Below are positions 1-5,885 of a stretch of DNA of 6,000 nucleotides, piece after piece. The position numbers and the translations under genes are program-made. The stretch is from Planctomycetota bacterium (lineage in GTDB: Bacteria > Planctomycetota > Phycisphaerae > WQYP01). The notes below the pieces were generated by a model. It searched no databases. It was not told where the DNA came from and was given only the letters and a program-made list of their open reading frames with translations. The stretch is taken from NCBI GenBank assembly GCA_021805585.1, contig JAJZEY010000538.1:1-6000 (forward strand), given 5' to 3'. Each line of letters begins with the position of its first letter. Positions within the stretch are counted from its first letter, which is position 1.

Positions 1-877
1 TGATATTAATTCCACACCATTGCTGCAATACGGCCAGAAAAATGCCTATAAGCAGAGGCCGCCGGAGCGCCTTGGACCAGAGCGTGGCCAGATTCACCTT
101 ATCCCGGCTTGCCCCTTGGAGAGACTGTTGAATGTCGGCCAGTTCCTTGGCCGCATGTTGGCTTCCGCCTATGCGGGTAAGTACCGCGGCCGCACGCTCG
201 AAATATCCCGCTTTGGCCAGCCATCGCGGACTTTCCGGCACCAGCAGGGAACCAACAAAAAAGACCATGGACGGAATCGCCACGGCGGTAAACATCCAGC
301 GCCACGCCAGGCGGCCATCCCAGGAGGCCGCGATGACCGCCGCTGTGGCGTGCGCCGGCAATGGCCGGGCAATGTGCCAGTTGACCATATCCGCCAGAAG
401 AATTCCAATGACAATGGTAAGTTGATTAACGGCCACAAGCCTGCCGCGCAGGCGTGCGGGCGCGATTTCCGCAATGTAAAGCGGCGATATGTTCGATGCG
501 ATTCCAATCGCCACGCCGCCTGCCAGCCTCCAGACGCTGAACCAGACAAAGCTGGAGGCCCAGCCGGTCATAACCGACGACAGAGTAAAGAGTAATGCGG
601 CCAGTATAAGCATTTTCTTGCGACCGAATTTGTCGCTGGCCCAGCCGGTAAAAATTGCGCCCACCATAGCGCCTAAAAGCGCGCAGGACATGGCCCAGCC
701 GATCGCATTGCCGCTGGTCAGCCGAAAATATGGCACAAAAAAAGGCTTCGCTCCGCTGATGACCACCCAGTCGTAGCCGAAAAGCAGGCCGCCCAAAGCG
801 GCGACAAATGCGATCAGAATCAGGTAACGCATTCGCAGTCTGACCGTACCCGCGGCGGATAATGGTGCGCCGTTCAT
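1..877 (-). CDS. Sugar porter of the major facilitator superfamily (XylE/GLUT type), 3' part outside the window
   Basis: Inner-membrane monosaccharide transporter, probably a sugar/proton symporter. The minus strand reads open from ATG at 877-875 to the window edge, giving 292 residues and one spare base; the family is usually about 450-500 residues, so roughly the last third is missing. Family signatures are in the right order: GGLLFGYD in TM1 (29-36), the loop 2-3 motif DKFGRKK (82-88), WRLAGGVAIG in TM4 (116-125), YIAEIAP...RG (134-145), NQL in TM5 (151-153), PESPRWL (214-220) at the start of the central cytoplasmic loop, and QQWCGIN in TM7 (285-291). Asp36, Arg117, Gln152, Gln285, Gln286 and Asn291 align by motif with XylE residues known for proton coupling (Asp27, Arg133) or sugar binding (Gln168, Gln288, Gln289, Asn294). 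The start is set by an AAAAGGAG site and by ATGA overlap with the preceding gene. The sugar cannot be named: xylose, glucose, galactose and arabinose porters all look like this. Confidence 0.93.
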   Translation of the reverse strand, partial: MNGAPLSAAGTVRLRMRYLILIAFVAALGGLLFGYDWVVISGAKPFFVPYFRLTSGNAIGWAMSCALLGAMVGAIFTGWASDKFGRKKMLILAALLFTLSSVMTGWASSFVWFSVWRLAGGVAIGIASNISPLYIAEIAPARLRGRLVAVNQLTIVIGILLADMVNWHIARPLPAHATAAVIAASWDGRLAWRWMFTAVAIPSMVFFVGSLLVPESPRWLAKAGYFERAAAVLTRIGGSQHAAKELADIQQSLQGASRDKVNLATLWSKALRRPLLIGIFLAVLQQWCGINI

Positions 878-3800
878 CGTGTCTTACTCCTTTTATGCTC
901 GGCCGCCGCGCGGGCCCGTGTGACGCGGCGATGGGCGGCCGCGGCGCTGGCCACCGTTGCCGAACCGAAACCGGACCGGATCAGCTTAAGCAATTCAGCC
1001 GCCGGGCAATGGGCGGGATCCCGCCGCAATACTTGCATAAGCAGGCTCTTGGTGGTTGCCGCCCGGCCAAGGCCGAAAGCCGCCTGTGCACGAAGAAACA
1101 AGGCCGTGGTCTTCTGTTCCATTTTCAGATTGCTCCCAAACAACCCCATGGCGGCAAGTGACGTGGCAAAATAATCAATCTCCGCAGGCGAATGTTCCAA
1201 CCGCCCGGCGTATGCCTGCAGGTCAAGCAGTAGCCGGCGTGCCGGTGCGGGCCGTTTCAGAGCCTGCAACGCCAGCGCCCGGTAAAGCGTGAGTGCGGAA
1301 TATTCCCTGACCGCCATATCCTGAAAATCACCGGCGGGGCTCGCCGCCAATTGCAACCAGCGGCGGGATTCAGGAATATCGCCATGTGCATAAGCCAATC
1401 CAAGATAGTAATAGACCTGGCTTTTATTGGCCAGCGGATGCGCCGCTTCCCCCAAGGTTTCCGGTGGATGAAGCGCCGCGGTAAAATGCCGCTGTGCTGG
1501 CGTGAAATGTCCACCATGGAGGTATTGTTTCCCCAATGACAGATGTGCCAGAATGTATTGTTCAAGTACTTTTCCCTCGCCGCCTTCCCATGGCTGGAAC
1601 AGGCGCGTTTCCAATATGCCAAGAGCCTCTTGATGTCGCCCCGCCAGATTCAACAACGCACAGAATTCAATGGTTAAATCGTGGCGCTGACCGACCAGTT
1701 CCTGATGCGCCACCAGACAGGCCAGGCGCTGTTTCACGGGCACGCATAAGCGGCGCTTTAACTGGTCGGTTTCGTACATCAGGCGTGCATCCGATGGTGC
1801 CGCCCGCTGCGCGGCTTGATACGCAGCCAACGCTTTGTCCGGCCGGCGACTGATATTGTGGTAGCCAATCGCCAAATTGCGGTAAAGCACCGAATACACG
1901 AACCCCTTGCGCCGGGCCAATTCCCAGTGATGAATCGCTTCGGTACGGCGGCGTCGGTCGTACAGCCAATTGCCAAGCAGGTAATGCGCCAGACCATCCC
2001 GGGAATTCAGGCGGATGACGGAAAGTAAAATCCGCTGATCCGCCAGCCGCGATGGAAAACAGTAATCCGGTGACGCCTCGGATGCCATTACAAATTGCTT
2101 CCGGGCCTGCGGAAGCCTTCCGGCCATCAGATGGAAATAGCCACGGTAATAGTGCAGCAGGGGGGCGGTTCCCGGACTGATCTTTTCGGTGTTGGGGCAA
2201 AGAGATGCAATGGCGTCATCCCATAACCCCGCCTGGGCGAATTCCAGCGATAAATCCATTTGCTGCTGCGTGTCGGTACATTGCCCGTTGCCCAGCAGAA
2301 AATTGCATCCGCTGTCCAGCGGGTCCAGGACATGCGTTTCTTCCAGCAGTTCCCGCATTTGTGTGCTTCGGCCAAGTTTGGCAAGCACCACGGCCTTAAG
2401 CGTTCTGGCCGCCAGATGTTCCACGTTTACCCGCAAGCATCTTTCCAGATGGTCCAATGCCATATCCCAGTTGCCACGGGCGGTTTCGTGCTGCGCCAGG
2501 GCGTAAAACGCCGGCGATTGCCAGGCATAGTTCCAGGTTGCCTTGTACAAATGGTCATGGGCCTCGTCATGCTTTCCAAGCCATCTTAACGCCACGCCGG
2601 TGTTGTAAAACACTTCCCCTTCGGACGGGTTGGCATTGAATCTGGTAAGCGCGGTGATGGCGGATTTAAAGTGTTTTACAGCGGCGGCGAATTCTCCCCG
2701 TGCGGTGTGCCAGACACCCATCGCCTGATTGCAGCGGTAATCGGCGGGTTCGCGCTTGAGCGCCTCACGCCAATAATCCGCCCCGCAACGAGTTGCATGG
2801 CGATATTGTTCCAGATGTACCCCGGTCAAATACAGTTCTTGCAGGGTTGGGATCGCTTTTGGCAACGGTGGTGCGGCCGCGGGTCGAGGGGGGCTATCCT
2901 TGCGACTTGGTTCCGGAGCCAACTCCACAAGCATTGCGCCGTCTTTATCACGCACCCGGATTGTCAAAGCATGAATGTCTAATTTTCCCGGTATCTCGAT
3001 CGTTTTTACCCATGGGGATCCTGGCGTGGCCGCAACACTTCGCCGGACAATTGTGCGGTCTTTAACCCCTATTTGAACATCCATCGAATCGCAATGCTGT
3101 GTTACCGCAATACCGACGCGCAGAGTCCGTTTGTGGATTGCAACGCCAATGGCGCCGCGGGTTGTTGCCGCGACGGCGGGTCCTATTTTCTGAATCGGAT
3201 ACCAATATTGACTGAAGGTTCTGGTTTCACCCGGAGCCAGAAAGGAAAAATCAGGTTGGTTATCCGTATACACCCCGGACATAAGTTCAAGGTAGGGACC
3301 ATCCGTGTCGGTCAGGCTTCGGTCCCATGCATAGCCAAACGTATGATTACCCCAGGTCCACTGCTTTTTTCCGGGCGCAATATGATGGTTGGCAATACCA
3401 ACCAGGCCCGCTTGTTTGCGGTGATCATATCCGCCAAAAAAATCATGCCGTGATCCAATGGCCATATAACTTGTGGGTACCGGAATATTGGCATACCAGC
3501 TCAAATCATTGGGCGGATAGGTTCCCGGCGGAACAAATTGGGGGGGCATTTGATTTTTCGGAATGCCGTGTTTAACGCGTCGTTTATAATTGACGCCGTA
3601 GTAATATCCTCCGCACAATGGATATTCACTCACGGCTCGCCGCGCATGATCCACCACCATGTGTACATCACGCGGGAAAAAGGATTGATATAATTCATGC
3701 GCGTGAACCGCCGCGTTGGCCCACCAGAGAAACGTGTGGGTTTGTTCGGAACGGTTATATAGCCGAACTTTCAATTCCAGCACACTGGACCCTGGCCGCA

Positions 3801-4329
3801 GATGAACACCATGCATCCCTTTAAGTCTGTGCATCGGGTCATGGTCTCCCAGCCAAACCGTGCGTGCGCCATCAGCGTGTTCTTCTATGCGGCAATGAAC
3901 CGGCATGAACGTTGCCGGACGATGGTGCTGTGGCCAGTTAAATTCCACGCCTCCCGAAGCCCAGGGTCCTGCCAGTCCTACCAGCGCGGGTTTGATTACG
4001 TTCTGCCGATAGAAAAAATCGTAGCCATTCGTCTTGTCCATTCCCACATGAATTCGTCCGCCGAGTTCTGGAAGGACCATGACGCGGATAAATTCATTTT
4101 CAAGATGTATGGCCTGCCAGAGGCGCTCATGAGGAATGGTTGAAACCGCATCAATAACCGCCAATGGATAAACCCGCCCGCTGCTACCCTGATACACCCG
4201 TGTTTCCAGAAACATTGGATTTCTGTCCGGCTCGATCGGTTCATACGTGAGCATAGGCACAGGCTCATCCCAAGCCTTCACGCTGCCGGTTTGATGGGCG
4301 GGTGGGGTTGGCAACCGCAGTTTATACAT
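874..4329 (-). CDS. DUF5107 domain protein with C-terminal tetratricopeptide repeats
   Basis: A 1151-residue protein of unproven biochemical function. Residues about 35-385 match my memory of the DUF5107 domain, placed in the galactose mutarotase-like fold group: NPMFLETRVYQGSSGRVYP (37-55), VLPELGGRIHVGMDKTNGYDF (85-105), the GPWASGGVEFNWPQHHRP block (121-138), FLWWAN (200-205), IPVPTSYM (282-289), FFGGYDH (297-303), KKQWTWGN (321-328) and YLELMSGVYTDNQPDFSFL (346-364). A beta-rich stretch (about 395-470) and a Pro-rich linker (about 471-493) follow. Residues about 500-1115 are helical with TPR-like repeats, for example 533-565, 573-599, 605-635, 725-755, 780-845 and 970-1000. The tail 1123-1151 is Ala- and Arg/Lys-rich. 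No signal peptide or membrane segment is visible, so it is probably cytoplasmic. The fold suggests binding or acting on a sugar, and the neighbouring porter and regulator agree; no catalytic residue can be assigned. The start is supported by GGAG 8 bases upstream. The frame is intact. Confidence 0.93.
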   Translation of the reverse strand: MYKLRLPTPPAHQTGSVKAWDEPVPMLTYEPIEPDRNPMFLETRVYQGSSGRVYPLAVIDAVSTIPHERLWQAIHLENEFIRVMVLPELGGRIHVGMDKTNGYDFFYRQNVIKPALVGLAGPWASGGVEFNWPQHHRPATFMPVHCRIEEHADGARTVWLGDHDPMHRLKGMHGVHLRPGSSVLELKVRLYNRSEQTHTFLWWANAAVHAHELYQSFFPRDVHMVVDHARRAVSEYPLCGGYYYGVNYKRRVKHGIPKNQMPPQFVPPGTYPPNDLSWYANIPVPTSYMAIGSRHDFFGGYDHRKQAGLVGIANHHIAPGKKQWTWGNHTFGYAWDRSLTDTDGPYLELMSGVYTDNQPDFSFLAPGETRTFSQYWYPIQKIGPAVAATTRGAIGVAIHKRTLRVGIAVTQHCDSMDVQIGVKDRTIVRRSVAATPGSPWVKTIEIPGKLDIHALTIRVRDKDGAMLVELAPEPSRKDSPPRPAAAPPLPKAIPTLQELYLTGVHLEQYRHATRCGADYWREALKREPADYRCNQAMGVWHTARGEFAAAVKHFKSAITALTRFNANPSEGEVFYNTGVALRWLGKHDEAHDHLYKATWNYAWQSPAFYALAQHETARGNWDMALDHLERCLRVNVEHLAARTLKAVVLAKLGRSTQMRELLEETHVLDPLDSGCNFLLGNGQCTDTQQQMDLSLEFAQAGLWDDAIASLCPNTEKISPGTAPLLHYYRGYFHLMAGRLPQARKQFVMASEASPDYCFPSRLADQRILLSVIRLNSRDGLAHYLLGNWLYDRRRRTEAIHHWELARRKGFVYSVLYRNLAIGYHNISRRPDKALAAYQAAQRAAPSDARLMYETDQLKRRLCVPVKQRLACLVAHQELVGQRHDLTIEFCALLNLAGRHQEALGILETRLFQPWEGGEGKVLEQYILAHLSLGKQYLHGGHFTPAQRHFTAALHPPETLGEAAHPLANKSQVYYYLGLAYAHGDIPESRRWLQLAASPAGDFQDMAVREYSALTLYRALALQALKRPAPARRLLLDLQAYAGRLEHSPAEIDYFATSLAAMGLFGSNLKMEQKTTALFLRAQAAFGLGRAATTKSLLMQVLRRDPAHCPAAELLKLIRSGFGSATVASAAAAHRRVTRARAAAEHKRSKTR
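887..894 (-). promoter_or_regulatory. Ribosome binding site of the sugar porter gene
   Basis: The minus strand reads AAAAGGAG, ending 9 bases before the ATG at 877. It lies inside the last codons of the upstream DUF5107-TPR gene, so the porter has its own ribosome site as well as the ATGA overlap. It supports this ATG as the true start. Confidence 0.75.
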
Positions 4330-4337
4330 GCTGATGT

Positions 4338-4341
4338 CTCC
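4338..4341 (-). promoter_or_regulatory. Ribosome binding site of the DUF5107-TPR gene
   Basis: The minus strand reads TTGGAGA, with GGAG ending 8 bases before the ATG at 4329-4327. It decides for this start over the internal methionines at residues 26 and 39. A strong hairpin (4348-4365) lies just upstream of it in the transcript. Confidence 0.7.
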
Positions 4342-4347
4342 AATTTT

Positions 4348-4365
4348 ATCCGCGGCACCGCGGAT
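4348..4365. repeat. Perfect inverted repeat in the operon leader
   Basis: ATCCGCGG-CA-CCGCGGAT has 8-base perfect arms and a 2-base centre. In the minus-strand transcript it would form a stem of about 7 bp with a 4-base loop, 6 bases upstream of the GGAG of the DUF5107-TPR gene. No U-run follows on either strand, so it is not an intrinsic terminator. It could be a protein operator or an RNA element affecting translation or stability. Confidence 0.6.
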
Positions 4366-4387
4366 GCGAATGATACGTGTGATTCGC
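4366..4387. repeat. Inverted repeat GCGAAT-N10-ATTCGC
   Basis: Six-base perfect arms are spaced by 10 bases, so the half-sites are about one and a half helical turns apart. It directly abuts the inverted repeat at 4348-4365. The geometry could suit a dimeric regulator, possibly the adjacent AraC-family protein; that link is inference. Confidence 0.45.
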
Positions 4388-4437
4388 GTATTGTTTCCGT
4401 CTCGAATATGCCCCCAACGCTATTTTGCCGCAATTGA

Positions 4438-4451
4438 CAATCGCACGATTG
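4438..4451. repeat. Perfect inverted repeat CAATCG-CA-CGATTG
   Basis: Six-base perfect arms with a 2-base centre. It overlaps the TTGATA (4449-4454) that could serve as a -35 for the regulator gene, so a protein bound here could affect that promoter. The same CA centre occurs in the larger palindrome at 4348-4365, but the arms differ. Confidence 0.45.
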
Positions 4452-4469
4452 ATATGGACGATATTATGG
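4445..4469. repeat. Imperfect tandem repeat just upstream of the regulator -10 element
   Basis: ACGATTGATATGG (4445-4457) is followed at once by ACGATATTATGG (4458-4469). The copies share ACGAT at the start and TATGG at the end, with one base missing and one change between. Direct-repeat half-sites close to the -35 region are typical of AraC-family operators, so this is a candidate autoregulatory site. Chance similarity in an AT-rich stretch is possible. Confidence 0.35.
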
Positions 4470-4475
4470 TATAAT
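4449..4475 (+). promoter_or_regulatory. Extended -10 promoter of the AraC-family regulator
   Basis: TGGTATAAT at 4467-4475 is a perfect extended -10 element (TGnTATAAT). A TTGATA at 4449-4454 matches five of six -35 bases, but its 15-base spacer is short; an extended -10 can work without a good -35. The expected transcript start, 6-9 bases beyond 4475, falls at about 4481-4484, on or next to the ATG at 4484. Confidence 0.6.
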
Positions 4476-4490
4476 AAAATCCAATGTATA
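4463..4490 (-). promoter_or_regulatory. Possible promoter of the DUF5107-TPR/porter operon
   Basis: On the minus strand TATACA (4490-4485), a 16-base spacer and CATAAT (4468-4463) match four and five of six consensus bases. It would overlap the regulator promoter on the opposite strand and leave a leader of about 125 bases carrying the inverted repeats. The match is modest and the region is AT-rich, so this is only a candidate. No other better minus-strand pair was seen in 4330-4483. Confidence 0.25.
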
Positions 4491-5428
4491 CGACCGATGA
4501 AACTGCCGACGGGCGATCGAGCCAATTTGGCCCTCAAGTCCCTTCACGTCGCCACGGTTTTGCCCGGCAGCGCATGATTGTGCTGCCGGCACCCCTGGTG
4601 GAGCGGGCACTGGCGCGCCATCTGCCGCTGGGTATTGTGCCTACGGACGTCGGCTATTTTCCGCAGGCCGCCGGCCATCTGGTTAATCGCAGCCATGGCT
4701 CCAGGCAACTGATCGTCATCTTTTGCGTACAGGGATATGGCTGGGTAAAGCTTGGGAATCCGCACGGGGAGCCTGTACCCGTTTCGCCCGGGAAGGCTGT
4801 GTGTATTACGCCGTATATGCCTCATTCGTATGGTTCTTCGCCGCGGAATCCATGGACAATTTACTGGTGTCATTTAACCGGTCCGGCGGTCGCAGCCATC
4901 TGCAAATCCGGCCCTTTTACACGGGTTGCCCCGCTCTTAAATGTACCGGACGTACCGGAGTTGGCACAATTGTTTGACAAATTAATTATGGATATCCAGC
5001 ATTTGTATAGATCCGATCAGCTCATTCTGCCTTCCGGTGTGGCGGCGCATTTAATGGGTCTTTTATGTGCCGGCGCACTGCAAATTGACCGGACTTCGCC
5101 AAAATCGTCGCAGCGTATTGAACAGTTGGCCCGTTCTTTAAGCGCCTGCACGGACCGCACCGTGACTATTTCCGAATTGGCGCACCGCGTAAATTTATCC
5201 AATTCCCATTTTTGCGCGCTGTTTCGCCGGGTCATAGGCCTGCCTCCGCTGGAATATTTTAAGCGCCTGAAAATGCGCAAAGCTTGCCAACTGCTGCAAA
5301 CATCTGATTTGCCGGTCAAGGAAGTGGCGGCCCGTATGGCCTTTTCCGATCCACTTTATTTCTCTCGCCTGTTTCGTCGCATGTACGCAATGACTCCCAC
5401 GCAGTATCGCCAATTACCCCGAGGATAA
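4484..5428 (+). CDS. AraC-family transcriptional regulator with cupin-like sensor domain
   Basis: A 314-residue DNA-binding regulator, probably responding to a sugar or sugar derivative. Residues about 55-150 look like the AraC ligand-binding cupin domain: QLIVIFCVQGYGWV (75-88), a turn PGKAVCITPYMPHSYG (102-117), then WTIYWCHLTG (124-133), which is common in this branch. Residues about 210-311 form the two-helix-turn-helix module: the first motif around TISELAHRVNLSNSHFCALF (228-247), ending GLPPLEYFKRLKMRKA (252-267), and the second around VKEVAARMAFSDPLYFSRLF (278-297), ending TPTQYRQ (304-310). Length is normal for the family. The ATG at 4484 has no ribosome site and lies 9 bases after a perfect -10, so translation may be leaderless. 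An alternative start at Met31 (4574) also lacks a clear ribosome site and would keep both domains. It is divergent from the DUF5107-TPR/porter operon and is its likely regulator (inference); activator or repressor action cannot be told. Confidence 0.95.
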   Translation: MYTTDETADGRSSQFGPQVPSRRHGFARQRMIVLPAPLVERALARHLPLGIVPTDVGYFPQAAGHLVNRSHGSRQLIVIFCVQGYGWVKLGNPHGEPVPVSPGKAVCITPYMPHSYGSSPRNPWTIYWCHLTGPAVAAICKSGPFTRVAPLLNVPDVPELAQLFDKLIMDIQHLYRSDQLILPSGVAAHLMGLLCAGALQIDRTSPKSSQRIEQLARSLSACTDRTVTISELAHRVNLSNSHFCALFRRVIGLPPLEYFKRLKMRKACQLLQTSDLPVKEVAARMAFSDPLYFSRLFRRMYAMTPTQYRQLPRG

Positions 5429-5563
5429 TGACACAAAACCAGAACATCCATAATTAGGGCCTGTGCAAGAACAATCGCGGATTTTGGCTATTGGCCCTGG
5501 GTAACAAGCGGGTATGGCGAAGGTGCGAATGCGCAAGCGGTAAAAGAGGCTGGGGCGGACATC

Positions 5564-5577
5564 TTGCCTGACGGCAA
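5564..5577. repeat. Small hairpin TTGCC-TGAC-GGCAA
   Basis: Perfect 5-base arms with a 4-base loop. First of the cluster of hairpins. The same arm sequences recur around a different loop at 5736-5748. Confidence 0.4.
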
Positions 5578-5582
5578 TGCCC

Positions 5583-5601
5583 GGCGGCCAGGATGGCCGC
5601 C
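5583..5601. repeat. Hairpin GGCGGCC-AGGAT-GGCCGCC
   Basis: Perfect 7-base GC-only arms with a 5-base loop. It lies 5 bases after the previous hairpin. No T-run follows on either side, so a terminator is unlikely. Confidence 0.6.
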
Positions 5602-5615
5602 CCGCAGCGTTGGGA

Positions 5616-5634
5616 GTCGGGCGTCTCGCCCGAC
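5616..5634. repeat. Hairpin GTCGGGCG-TCT-CGCCCGAC
   Basis: Perfect 8-base arms with a 3-base loop, the strongest hairpin of the cluster. Its form resembles the short palindromic intergenic repeats found in many copies in some genomes. Copy number cannot be judged here because it occurs once in this window. Confidence 0.65.
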
Positions 5635-5642
5635 AAGCCATC

Positions 5643-5666
5643 GCGACCGGTGCCCAGAATGGTCGC
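5643..5666. repeat. Hairpin GCGACC-N12-GGTCGC
   Basis: Perfect 6-base arms with a 12-base loop. The arm with flanking bases, ATGGTCGC (5659-5666), recurs inverted as GCGACCAT at 5833-5840. Confidence 0.4.
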
Positions 5667-5703
5667 TCCCCAATTGAACACCCAAATGGATCACCCGGCC
5701 GTG

Positions 5704-5726
5704 GACACCGGCGCGCCGGCGGTGTC
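5704..5726. repeat. Nested palindrome with GACACC/GGTGTC outer arms
   Basis: GACACC (5704-5709) pairs with GGTGTC (5721-5726), and between and overlapping them lies the perfect 12-base palindrome CCGGCGCGCCGG (5708-5719). The two symmetries have slightly different centres, so alternative foldings are possible. Confidence 0.5.
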
Positions 5727-5735
5727 GATGGTCTG

Positions 5736-5763
5736 TTGCCACCGGCAATCGCACCGGCAGTCG
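5736..5763. repeat. Small hairpin overlapping a 12-base tandem repeat
   Basis: TTGCC-ACC-GGCAA (5736-5748) is a small hairpin. It overlaps CACCGGCAATCG (5740-5751), which is followed directly by CACCGGCAGTCG (5752-5763), identical at 11 of 12 positions. Confidence 0.45.
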
Positions 5764-5885
5764 CGGTGAAAGTCTAACCCCGGATTTAATTTTACACTCG
5801 CCTTTAGAACTAAGGCATGTGCGGGCCCCAATGCGACCATCTTCGCCAATGGCCGGCGGAATTTTTCAGGCGGGCTAAATTCTGA

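Larger units (their letters stand above)
4330..4483. promoter_or_regulatory. Divergent regulatory region between the sugar operon and the AraC-type regulator
   Basis: 154 bases separate the start codons of two divergent genes. Such a shared region next to an AraC-family gene is the usual place for its operators. Visible structure, listed separately, comprises two abutting inverted repeats near the operon start, an inverted repeat and an imperfect tandem repeat near the regulator start, and a good extended -10 element for the regulator. There is also an isolated TTGACA at 4434-4439 with no fitting -10 partner. No ORF of interest lies here. Confidence 0.7.

Noticed and set aside
20..595. Long plus-strand open frame opposite the porter gene
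   Set aside because: It lies wholly antisense to a clearly recognisable sugar porter, has no ribosome site, and its Arg/Gly/Pro-rich product matches no family I know.
1667..2200. 177-codon minus-strand open frame inside the DUF5107-TPR gene
   Set aside because: It is an out-of-frame shadow of the TPR-coding region, which reads intact through it.
4348..4365. Intrinsic terminator
   Set aside because: The stem is strong, but neither strand shows a T-run after it, and it lies in the leader of a long gene.
4434..4439. Perfect TTGACA -35 hexamer
   Set aside because: No -10-like hexamer lies 16-19 bases downstream; the TATAAT at 4470 is 30 bases away, too far to pair with it.
5456..5498. Hairpin AGGGCC ... 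GGCCCT as terminator of the regulator gene
   Set aside because: The arms are only 6 bases with a 31-base loop and no T-run, so it is weak and could be chance.
5564..5763. CRISPR array
   Set aside because: The hairpins differ in sequence and spacing; there is no regularly spaced identical repeat and no cas gene in the window.
5414..5777. Overlapping open frames on both strands in the hairpin cluster
   Set aside because: Several frames are open at once because the DNA is GC-rich; their products run through palindrome arms, have no recognisable domain, and no good ribosome site precedes them.
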